DNA from: Njordibacter sp937773555
GTDB taxonomy: Bacteria; Pseudomonadota; Gammaproteobacteria; Pseudomonadales; Balneatricaceae
Direction: 5' to 3'
DNA length: 64,000 nt
Assembly (NCBI RefSeq): GCF_047730085.1
Contig: NZ_CP159830.1
Location: 620,001 to 684,000, forward strand
Every line of letters starts with the position of its first letter. The first letter of the stretch is position 1. The translations under genes and the position numbers were made by a program. A model generated the notes under the pieces. The model searched no databases and had not been told where the DNA came from. It saw only the letters and a list, made by a program, of their open reading frames with translations. Of this stretch, positions 45,085 to 52,748 are shown piece after piece.

Positions 45085-45789
45085 ATGATATTACTCAAGT
45101 TTATGGCAGCCACTGTTGTGTTGGTGTCAACTTTATCAATGACCAGTGTGGTTCAGGCTGAAAATAAACCAGTGGCGATTACTAAAGCGCTTAGTGCAGT
45201 GACCATTACGCATAAAGGTATGGCGGTGGAACTGATGCGGGAGCAAGATAATGCCAATATGATTACGCAAGACTTTGCGTTAACGTCGCGCCCTTGTCCG
45301 CCATTTTGCATTCAGCCTATGGTTTTTGCTCCTGGAGTGGAAACCTTGGGTGAACTGGAAGTTATTGATCACTTAGTCCGCATGCAATCTGATGAAAAAA
45401 TTCTAGTCATAGATTCCCGTACGCCAAACTGGGTAGCAAAGGGCACAATACCTGGTGCGATCAACATTTCATGGGTTAGTTTAACGCCTGCCAAAGGCGC
45501 TACCACTGAAGGCATAATGGACATTATGCTTAATCAGATGGATGTCACTTTAATCGGTGATGTAGACGAATTTGAAGTTGATGAAGCGATTGTTAACGGC
45601 ACAGTTGCAGATGTATTTAATTACGCTCAGGCAAAAACTTTAGTGCTGTTCTGTAACGGTATGTGGTGTGGCCAATCGCCTGCATCGATGAAAACCTTGC
45701 TCTCTTTCGGTTATCCTGCCGAGAAAATAAAATGGTTTCGTGGTGGCATGCAAACATGGCAGGTATTGGGTTTAACGACTGTTAAATAG
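45085..45789 (+). CDS. Secreted rhodanese-domain protein
   Basis: Sulfurtransferase-like periplasmic protein, about 234 residues from ATG 45085, six bases after GGAG. Signal peptide about 1-25 (MTSVVQAEN). An N-terminal extension holds a RPCPPFCIQPM motif; the rhodanese domain starts near residue 90 with ILVIDSRTPNW and has the catalytic loop CNGMWCGQS. Last gene of the sox cluster, four codons after the thioredoxin gene. It may transfer sulfane sulfur between sox intermediates (inference). Confidence 0.85.
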   Translation: MILLKFMAATVVLVSTLSMTSVVQAENKPVAITKALSAVTITHKGMAVELMREQDNANMITQDFALTSRPCPPFCIQPMVFAPGVETLGELEVIDHLVRMQSDEKILVIDSRTPNWVAKGTIPGAINISWVSLTPAKGATTEGIMDIMLNQMDVTLIGDVDEFEVDEAIVNGTVADVFNYAQAKTLVLFCNGMWCGQSPASMKTLLSFGYPAEKIKWFRGGMQTWQVLGLTTVK

Positions 45790-46089
45790 CCATTACTAGG
45801 CATCACTGTTTTGGTGCCAAGACTTTTGAGTTCTGCGGGGCCTTAATTAGCCTATGCAACCTATTAGTTTGCATAGGCTCCTGTGCCAACACGCCAAGCC
45901 TTTTTTATCATCGTTACTAAAGCTCAATTAGATTTTAAGCACTTTAGTGTCTTTTTGCGGCCTGTCTAAATCATAAGTCTGTACTTATAACGCTAAAAAG
46001 TTGGGGTATAACTCAGCTTATGATAACCTAGGTTACGCATTGGTAATAAAATATTACCAATTTAATAACTTATGGTTTAAGCCCTATCT
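45790..46089. promoter_or_regulatory. Sox-glc intergenic region with palindromes
   Basis: No gene. An 11-bp perfect stem, 45849-45859 with 45869-45879 (AGCCTATGCAA/TTGCATAGGCT), probably ends the sox transcript, although it lacks an immediate T run. Before glcD lie three palindromes: ATAAGT/ACTTAT (45973-45988), TAACCTAGGTTA (46024-46035), and TTGGTAATA/TATTACCAA around AAA (46040-46060). They end 29 bases before the glcD start, so they probably control glcDEF. Confidence 0.5.
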
Positions 46090-47562
46090 ATGAATACCTT
46101 ATTAAATACATCTAACGACCTTGTGAAGCAGGCCGGTGAAGCTGGGAATGTAGCTGCACTCATCAGTGACCTGCAACAATTGTTGCCAGCGTCTGGCCTT
46201 ATTATGTCAACAGAAAGTCAAAGGCCTTTTGAATGTGACGGTTTGGCTGTATACCAGCAACTGCCTTTAATCACAGTGATCCCAGAAACAGTAGATCAAG
46301 TGCAAGGAATTCTGCGCTTGTGCTACTCCCATCGAGTGCCTCTGGTGCCAAGGGGGGCGGGAACTGGCCTATGTGCTGGTGCAATGCCCCATGCAGAGGG
46401 TGTCTTATTGGTGATGACTAAGCTGAATAAAATTTTACACATTAATCAACACACGGCCACTGCAAGAGTTCAGCCTGGTGTGCGTAACTTAGCGTTAACA
46501 GACGCAGCCAAACCTATGGGTCTTTATTATGCACCAGACCCGTCGTCACAGATTGCCTGCACTATTGGTGGCAACATAGCAGAAAATTCGGGTGGAGTTC
46601 ATTGCCTTAAGTACGGACTCACAGTGAATAATCTGCTGCAAGTTACCCTAGTCACAATAGAGGGCAAATTGATTACCCTAGGGGGTGACGGTTTAGATGA
46701 ACCCGGTATGGATTTATTGAGTTTATTTGTTGGTTCTGAAGGACTGTTAGGTGTAGTGGTAGAGGCCAAGGTTAAATTGCTACCGCGAGCACCACGGGTA
46801 CAAGTTCTTTTGGCTGCCTACGACAGTGTTACTGCAGCCGGTGATTCTGTGGCGGCTCTCATCGCTCAGGGTATTATACCAGCGGGTTTAGAAATGATGG
46901 ATCATTTAGCCATTAGTGCAGCGGAAGATTTTGTTAAAGTTGGCTACCCTACGGATGCTCAAGCACTCCTTATTTGCGAACTAGACGGTACAGATGCCGA
47001 AGTTGAAGAACAGCTAGCGGTGGTAAGCCAGTGCTTTAAACTCCACGGAGCAAAGAATGTCCGTGTTGCCAAAGATGCAGCAGAAGCCGATGCCCTTTGG
47101 CAAGGTCGCAAAGCTGCTTTTCCTGCGGTAGGGCGTATTTCACCAGATTACTATTGTATGGACGGTACGATACCTCGCAGCAAAGTAGGCCATGTATTGA
47201 CCCGTATTAGCGAGTTGTCCAACACTTATGGCCTGCGCGTAGCCAATGTGTTTCATGCTGGTGATGGTAATCTACACCCGCTTATTTTATTTGATGCCAG
47301 CGTTGATGGTGAGCTTGAACGTGCGGAGTTACTCGGTGGAGACATTCTTACCTTGTGTGTTGACGTTGGAGGCACTATTACTGGCGAGCATGGTGTTGGT
47401 TTAGAAAAAATGCCACAAATGCCATACCAATTTGGTGATGCAGAGCTGGCGCAGTTTAGACGTTTGAAGGCTGCTTTTGACAGTGAAGAGTTGTTAAACC
47501 CAGGTAAGGGGATTCCTACTCTCAAATATTGCCAAGAATACCGGAGCTTGCAACATGGTTGA
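46090..47562 (+). CDS. glcD: Glycolate oxidase FAD subunit GlcD
   Basis: FAD-linked subunit that oxidises glycolate to glyoxylate at the inner face of the membrane. 490 residues, usual length. FAD-binding (PCMH) segment PLVPRGAGTGLCAGA near residue 95 and IGGNIAENSGGVHCLKYG near 160; the C-terminal catalytic part has NVFHAGDGNLHPLI and GGTITGEHGVG. Overlaps glcE by eight bases. Algal glycolate is a common marine carbon source. Confidence 0.95.
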   Translation: MNTLLNTSNDLVKQAGEAGNVAALISDLQQLLPASGLIMSTESQRPFECDGLAVYQQLPLITVIPETVDQVQGILRLCYSHRVPLVPRGAGTGLCAGAMPHAEGVLLVMTKLNKILHINQHTATARVQPGVRNLALTDAAKPMGLYYAPDPSSQIACTIGGNIAENSGGVHCLKYGLTVNNLLQVTLVTIEGKLITLGGDGLDEPGMDLLSLFVGSEGLLGVVVEAKVKLLPRAPRVQVLLAAYDSVTAAGDSVAALIAQGIIPAGLEMMDHLAISAAEDFVKVGYPTDAQALLICELDGTDAEVEEQLAVVSQCFKLHGAKNVRVAKDAAEADALWQGRKAAFPAVGRISPDYYCMDGTIPRSKVGHVLTRISELSNTYGLRVANVFHAGDGNLHPLILFDASVDGELERAELLGGDILTLCVDVGGTITGEHGVGLEKMPQMPYQFGDAELAQFRRLKAAFDSEELLNPGKGIPTLKYCQEYRSLQHG

Positions 47563-48595
47563 TTTAACCCAGCAGTTGGAAGACCAGGTTCAACATGCGT
47601 ACGTCACTAAAACGCCCCTTAAAATACAGGCTGGCAATACCAAAGCTCACCTTGGTCGGGAAACCTCGGGAGAGGTAGTTGATATGGCTAATCATACGGG
47701 TGTGGTTAGTTATAGTGCTACCGAGTTGGTCATTAGAGTGCGTGCGGGTACAAAAATTTCTCAACTCAATGATTTACTTGCTGAGCAGCAACAGCGATTA
47801 CCCTTTGACCCACCGAGCTTCAACGGTGAAGCCACCATTGGTGGCACTGTGGCAGCAAATCAGACGGGTGCCTCACGGCCATGGTTTGGCGGTGTTAAAG
47901 ACAGTTTATTAGGTTTAGGGCTTATTAACGGCTACGGTGAAGCAATGCAGTTTGGTGGCCAAGTTATGAAAAACGTAGCAGGCTTTGATGTGACGCGATT
48001 GCAGTGCGGTGCCATGGGCAGTTTAGGCCTTATTACAGATGTCTCAATCAAACTATTGCCAGAATTTAAAGCGGGCCATACAGTAACGTTTGAAATGACG
48101 GCAGAAGTTGCTCTAGAGGCTATGTTGCGATGGGCTAATCTTAGCCTACCCATTACTGGCATGAGCCACTTTCAAGGCCTGCTTTACGTTCGGTTGCAAG
48201 GTGGCGATAGCGGTGTTACCTCGGCAAGTAATTTTTTAGGTGGTGAGCAGCTCAACTTCGTTGCTGCGAAAGAATTCTGGCAAGCGCTAAAAGAAGGCCG
48301 CTTATTGCAGCCAACATCTAACCAGATACTATGGCGCTGGAGTGGAGCGAGTGACTCCCCGATTAGTGCCGTGTCAAACACGTCCTTGATTAACTGGGCT
48401 GGTGCTGAACGATGGATACTTGAAACGGGCTCAAACCCACCTTTAGAAGGCCTGACACAGCACAAAGGGGGAGATCGACTAGCGCAGGTATTTGGTGCAG
48501 TGAGCCCTCCACAGCAAGCTTTGCAGCAACGCATAAAATACGCCTTTGATCCCCATGGGATTTTAAATGCTGGCCGATTATATTCTTGGATGTAA
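47555..48595 (+). CDS. glcE: Glycolate oxidase subunit GlcE
   Basis: Second FAD-binding subunit of glycolate oxidase. 346 residues, shorter than GlcD as is usual. PCMH-type segments IGGTVAANQTGASRPWFGGVKDSLLGL (about residues 91-117) and MKNVAGFDVTRLQCGAMGSLGLI are typical of GlcE. Ends DPHGILNAGRLY. It overlaps glcD by eight bases and is followed after three bases by glcF. Confidence 0.94.
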   Translation: MVDLTQQLEDQVQHAYVTKTPLKIQAGNTKAHLGRETSGEVVDMANHTGVVSYSATELVIRVRAGTKISQLNDLLAEQQQRLPFDPPSFNGEATIGGTVAANQTGASRPWFGGVKDSLLGLGLINGYGEAMQFGGQVMKNVAGFDVTRLQCGAMGSLGLITDVSIKLLPEFKAGHTVTFEMTAEVALEAMLRWANLSLPITGMSHFQGLLYVRLQGGDSGVTSASNFLGGEQLNFVAAKEFWQALKEGRLLQPTSNQILWRWSGASDSPISAVSNTSLINWAGAERWILETGSNPPLEGLTQHKGGDRLAQVFGAVSPPQQALQQRIKYAFDPHGILNAGRLYSWM

Positions 48596-48598
48596 ACT

Positions 48599-49837
48599 AT
48601 GAAAACAATCATTGCCAAAGAATTTGCTGACCAACCTCAATTTGCACCTGTTAAAGGCATCTTGCAGGCCTGCGTGCACTGTGGGTTTTGCACGGCTACT
48701 TGCCCTACTTACCTCCTTTTAGGAGATGAGCGTGATAGCCCTCGTGGGCGTATTTATATGATGAAAGCGATGTTTGAGGGCGAACCTGTTACCCAAGAAA
48801 CTCGCCATCATTTGGACCGTTGCCTTACCTGTAGAAGCTGTGAAACAACCTGCCCCTCTGGGGTAGAATATGGCCATTTGGTAGATCTAGGCCGTGTGGT
48901 AGCAGAGCAAAAGGCACCCCGCCCAATAGCGCAAAAGCTGGTTCGCTGGAGTTTAAGACAAGTGCTGCCTTATCGCGCTAGATTTGGCCCAATGCTCAAG
49001 CTTGGGCAGTTGTTTCGGCCAGTATTACCTCAGGTACTGAAACAGCACATCCCTCTATCGGTTCCCAAACTGCTTGCCGTAAAAAGTAACCACAAACGCA
49101 TCATGCTGAGTTTGCCAGGTTGTGCCCAAGCAAGTGCTGCACCTAATACTGACATTGCCGCAGCACAGGTGTTAAATAAACTTAATATTACCTTAAAGGT
49201 GCTTCAGAAAAGTGGCTGTTGTGGGGCTGTTAATCATCATTTAAACGCTCACGAAAAAGCCCTTAATCAAGCTAGACACAATATTGATTTGATCTGGCCA
49301 GAATTACAGGCAGGGGCTGAGGCGCTAGTAATCACTGCTTCTGGCTGCGGTGCTGCACTTCAGGAGTATGGCTATATGCTGCGTGATGACCCCACTTATG
49401 CAAACAAAGCCGCCCAAGTTTCAAAGGCAGCCAAAGACATTGTGGAAATCTTAGGGGCAGAAGACCTTGCACCAGTAAAACAAAGTTTAACAAACGCTCG
49501 GTTGAGTCAAGCTGCAAGTTTAGGCAAGGTTGCTGTGCACTGCCCGTGTACCCAGCAACATGCCATGAAACTGCCATACAAAGTAAAGGCATTATTAGAC
49601 GGATTAGGTATAGAAACCGCACTCACCACTAATGATCACTTATGTTGTGGCTCAGCAGGAACTTACTCGCTGTTGCAGCCCAAGTTGAGCCATGAACTTC
49701 GTACACAAAAGCTAAAGGACCTAACCATAGATAACCCACAGCTTATTGTCACCGCCAATATTGGCTGCCAACTGCATTTAGGGGGCGCGGAAGATGTGCC
49801 TGTTAAACATTGGTTAGAACTGTTAGCTGATCAATGA
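48599..49837 (+). CDS. glcF: Glycolate oxidase iron-sulfur subunit GlcF
   Basis: Electron-transfer subunit passing electrons from GlcD/E to the respiratory chain. 412 residues. Two 4Fe-4S ligand sets lie near residues 22-35 (CVHCGFCTATCP) and 75-85 (CLTCRSCETTCP), followed by two cysteine-rich CCG domains (KSGCCGAVNHH; DHLCCGSAGTYS). Completes glcDEF; no glcG, glcB or glcC gene is adjacent. Confidence 0.95.
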   Translation: MKTIIAKEFADQPQFAPVKGILQACVHCGFCTATCPTYLLLGDERDSPRGRIYMMKAMFEGEPVTQETRHHLDRCLTCRSCETTCPSGVEYGHLVDLGRVVAEQKAPRPIAQKLVRWSLRQVLPYRARFGPMLKLGQLFRPVLPQVLKQHIPLSVPKLLAVKSNHKRIMLSLPGCAQASAAPNTDIAAAQVLNKLNITLKVLQKSGCCGAVNHHLNAHEKALNQARHNIDLIWPELQAGAEALVITASGCGAALQEYGYMLRDDPTYANKAAQVSKAAKDIVEILGAEDLAPVKQSLTNARLSQAASLGKVAVHCPCTQQHAMKLPYKVKALLDGLGIETALTTNDHLCCGSAGTYSLLQPKLSHELRTQKLKDLTIDNPQLIVTANIGCQLHLGGAEDVPVKHWLELLADQ

Positions 49838-49932
49838 CACGGTGACTATTTACATAGTTTGACGCAATTTGGGGGAATTAATTGCCATTGTGTGAGTCTA
49901 CTTAGTGGAATGATAATGTTAAGGAAAATGAA

Positions 49933-50499
49933 ATGAAACAAATAACATCACAAACTATCCAGAAAATGACGACACAGCTTGCTTTAAATGTGACTTTAGC
50001 CGTTTCTAGCCTTGTACTAGCTAGCAGTGCTCAGGCCCAAACAATGCTGGTTAAAGTGCTACAGAATTCTGACGAGATCGTTGCTCAGGTTTATCAGGAA
50101 GTACCCGTTAAATCCTGTCGGTTTGAGAAAATTCCAATCTACGGCGCCCAAGCTGGAGGGCAACAGGCCTCTACTGCCGATGTTGTTGCGAGTGCTATTT
50201 TTGGTGGTTTATTAGGCAACCAGATTGGCGGTGGTGCTGGCAAAGATGCTGCAACCATACTCGGGGCTATTGCTGGTGCAGACATTGCTAATAAGAAAGG
50301 CAAAAGCAAACAAGTTATTGTGGGTCATAAGCAACAAGAAGTCTGTGATGTAGTAATGCAACAGCGCTCGGTGAGCCAAGTGACGGGTTACAAAACCTAC
50401 ATCGAGTTTGGTGGCAACATATGGCAAATGACCACCACCATTCCCTACACTACGGGTGAATTTTTAAGTGTTAATGTAGACATAACGCCTACTGAATAG
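49933..50499 (+). CDS. YcfJ-like glycine-zipper envelope protein
   Basis: 188 residues with a signal peptide (about 1-36, ending SSAQAQ). A glycine-zipper membrane segment runs about 88-118 (VASAIFGGLLGNQIGGGAGK, then DAATILGAIAGADIANKKG). Single cysteines flank it (KSCRFEK and QEVCDVV), followed by a beta-rich tail (VTGYKTYIEFGGN). This layout matches E. coli YcfJ and related surface proteins of unknown function. Monocistronic by position. Confidence 0.75.
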   Translation: MKQITSQTIQKMTTQLALNVTLAVSSLVLASSAQAQTMLVKVLQNSDEIVAQVYQEVPVKSCRFEKIPIYGAQAGGQQASTADVVASAIFGGLLGNQIGGGAGKDAATILGAIAGADIANKKGKSKQVIVGHKQQEVCDVVMQQRSVSQVTGYKTYIEFGGNIWQMTTTIPYTTGEFLSVNVDITPTE

Positions 50500-50502
50500 C
50501 TC

Positions 50503-51495
50503 TCACTGCTGCAGTGCCAGGCCCAGCATTGCTGGGTCTGCATTACCGCCAGATAAAATCACTAAAGTGGTTTTATTTTTTACCGCTAAGCTGTTATTTA
50601 AAATAGCAGCTAACCCAACACAGCCTCCAGGCTCCACTACAAGCTTTAATAGCTGCATACACCTGGCCATACTGACTAATACTTGTTGGTCGTCCACTGC
50701 CTTAGCGCCATCCAAATAACGCTGAATTATGGGAAACGTAAGCTTTCCAACCATGGGCGTGACGATAGCATCACAAATAGAAGAGGGCGCATTTTTGTTG
50801 GCCAGGCGGTGGCCAACGCCTATTGATCGTGCGGCATCGTCATGACCTTCAGGTTCTGCGCCCCAAATATTAATGTTTGGAAAGTGATATTTGAGTGCTG
50901 TGGCAGTACCTGACATTAAGCCTCCGCCGCCAATCGGCCCAATGGCTTGATCTGGCACTAAACCGAGCGCCTCAAACTGATTGGCAGCTTCTAAGCCAAC
51001 AGTGCCCTGGCCTGCAATAATGTCTGCATCATCATAAGGTGGAACGAGTGTGAGATTATGTTCATGAGCCAGTTTAAGGCCGATGGCTTCACGGTCTTCT
51101 GTATTTCGATCATATAACACCACCCTAGCGCCAAGGGTTTTGGTATTGGTAATTTTAATCTGTGGCGCATCAGCTGGCATAATAATGGTGGCAGGCACCC
51201 CAAAGTAAGCTGCGGCAGCAGCAACGCCTTGAGCATGGTTACCAGAAGAATAAGCCACCACACCAGAAAGTTGGTTGGCTTGGGAAAGTATGCTGAGTTT
51301 ATTGAAGGCTCCACGAAACTTAAACGAGCCAGTGCGTTGTATATTTTCAGCTTTGAATAATATTCTCCCGCCTAACTCTTGATTAAGTATCGGCGATTCA
51401 AGCAACGGCGTTATTACAGCGTGGCCTTTGATACGTTGGCTGGCCACAATGATGTCCTTATAGTTGATGGCGAGGGTAGTCATAAAATTAGCCAT
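50503..51495 (-). CDS. PLP-dependent serine/threonine dehydratase family
   Basis: Fold-type II PLP enzyme of 330 residues without the C-terminal ACT domain, so the catabolic/serine-racemase type. PLP lysine K59 in GSFKFRGAFN; SSGNHAQGVA and the phosphate loop GGGGLMSG are present. Threonine dehydratase, serine racemase and threo-3-hydroxyaspartate ammonia-lyase share this form and cannot be told apart here. A start at ATG 51483 is also possible. Convergent with the YcfJ-like gene. Confidence 0.85.
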   Translation of the reverse strand: MANFMTTLAINYKDIIVASQRIKGHAVITPLLESPILNQELGGRILFKAENIQRTGSFKFRGAFNKLSILSQANQLSGVVAYSSGNHAQGVAAAAAYFGVPATIIMPADAPQIKITNTKTLGARVVLYDRNTEDREAIGLKLAHEHNLTLVPPYDDADIIAGQGTVGLEAANQFEALGLVPDQAIGPIGGGGLMSGTATALKYHFPNINIWGAEPEGHDDAARSIGVGHRLANKNAPSSICDAIVTPMVGKLTFPIIQRYLDGAKAVDDQQVLVSMARCMQLLKLVVEPGGCVGLAAILNNSLAVKNKTTLVILSGGNADPAMLGLALQQ

Positions 51496-51658
51496 ACCTT
51501 GTGTTTGAATTGTTAGAATTTTTTAGACCACAAATAATAGCACCTAGGGCACACAATGCACGTAAAACTGTCTTTATAGGCTGGCATCAGTTTACAACAT
51601 ACCTGAAAATAAAACCTGTGTTATCATAGTCGACTGCGTTTCTATTTGCCGTCACCCT

Positions 51659-52015
51659 ATGACATTGACCAGCCGCCCAAAATCACGACTTAGGTTACCC
51701 CCTAATAAACATCAGGTTAAACAAGAGTTAGCCCAAGATGTAGCTCATTTTCTGGCGCGTGGCGGAAGTGTAGAGCAGGTAGAGCAAGGTGAAACGGCTT
51801 TAGTGAATGGCTGCTTTAATCAGCAACGCCCAGCAGTTGCTAGCCAAGTGCAAACGCGTACGCTTTTGTCCTCTCAGGTTGATGCCATTGAAAAGCGCAA
51901 AGAAGAGAGACGTTTACCTAAACCTATTCCTACGCCCATTAAAACCAACCGCCGTCCCACTAAGAAGTGGATATACGACGATTTTGGCGAACCTTTGCGT
52001 TGGGTGTGGGCTTAA
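51659..52015 (+). CDS. Conserved-looking hypothetical protein
   Basis: 118 residues, basic, no signal peptide or membrane segment. The N-terminal third (PPNKHQVKQELAQDVAHFLARGG) looks helical; the middle is proline- and lysine-rich (RRLPKPIPTPIKTNRRPTKK); it ends in the compact motif WIYDDFGEPLRWVWA, which is probably the conserved part. Lies 35 bases before a response-regulator gene in the same direction. I do not recognise a function. Confidence 0.6.
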   Translation: MTLTSRPKSRLRLPPNKHQVKQELAQDVAHFLARGGSVEQVEQGETALVNGCFNQQRPAVASQVQTRTLLSSQVDAIEKRKEERRLPKPIPTPIKTNRRPTKKWIYDDFGEPLRWVWA

Positions 52016-52050
52016 TAGTTTAGTCAGTATTTCATTAAGGAATAGTACTT

Positions 52051-52698
52051 ATGCAGTTTATTATTGCCGATGACCATCCTTTATTTCGTACTGCCATGAC
52101 CCATACATTGCAACAGCGCTTTGCTGGTGCGCAAATCTTGGAGGTAGGTAGCTTGCCTGAGCTATTGAATTTGTTAAAAACAGGCATAGAAGCAGACCTT
52201 CTTTTACTCGATTTACATATTCCAGACGCCCATGGATTTACTGGATTAGTGCAGGTTAGTGAACACTTTCCAGAGATGCCCGTTATGATTGTGTCGGGTA
52301 ATGATAATCCAAGTGTTATACATAAAGCTGTGGCCTTAGGCGCGAGTGGTTTCCTACCTAAGTCAGCCTCAAACGAAGACATTGCTGTAGCTATTGATGC
52401 AGTTATTCAAGGTCAGGTTTGGATACCTGATAATCTGCCAGCACCTGCAATAGAGCCAGTTGGCGAGAACACTGCTGAACGCATAGGCTCGTTAACACCA
52501 CAACAATTGCGGGTGTTAACAATGATTGGTGAAGGCTTGTACAATAAGCAAATTGCCTCAGAACTTCTAGTGACTGATGCCACTGTAAGGGCCCATGTGA
52601 CTGAGATTTTCCGTAAACTGGGGGTTACCAACCGCACCCAAGCGGTGATCTTTTTTAATCGCTTAAAAGTAGAAGACCCTCATCACCAGACGATCTAA
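52051..52698 (+). CDS. crbR: LuxR-type response regulator (CrbR-like)
   Basis: 215 residues: receiver domain about 1-120 with acidic pocket D7/D8 and phospho-acceptor D54 (LLLLDLHIPDA), then a LuxR/NarL helix-turn-helix about 147-205 (LTPQQLRVLTMIGEGLYNKQ...RAHVTEIFRKLGV). Convergent with a very large transporter-type sensor kinase 50 bases away. This pairing is typical of CrbS/CrbR, which activates acetyl-CoA synthetase in Vibrio and Pseudomonas. The regulon here is inferred. Confidence 0.8.
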   Translation: MQFIIADDHPLFRTAMTHTLQQRFAGAQILEVGSLPELLNLLKTGIEADLLLLDLHIPDAHGFTGLVQVSEHFPEMPVMIVSGNDNPSVIHKAVALGASGFLPKSASNEDIAVAIDAVIQGQVWIPDNLPAPAIEPVGENTAERIGSLTPQQLRVLTMIGEGLYNKQIASELLVTDATVRAHVTEIFRKLGVTNRTQAVIFFNRLKVEDPHHQTI

Positions 52699-52725
52699 AA
52701 CGAGCCACCTTGTGAGGGGTTTTAG
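52695..52725. terminator. Weak stem-loop between convergent crbR- and crbS-like genes
   Basis: CTAAAAC (52695-52701) pairs with GTTTTAG (52719-52725) around an imperfect loop with a further CCT/AGG pairing. It overlaps the response-regulator stop codon. No clear T run follows, so termination is only possible, not shown. Confidence 0.3.
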
Positions 52726-52748
52726 CTCACTTGTATCCTTGATACGGA

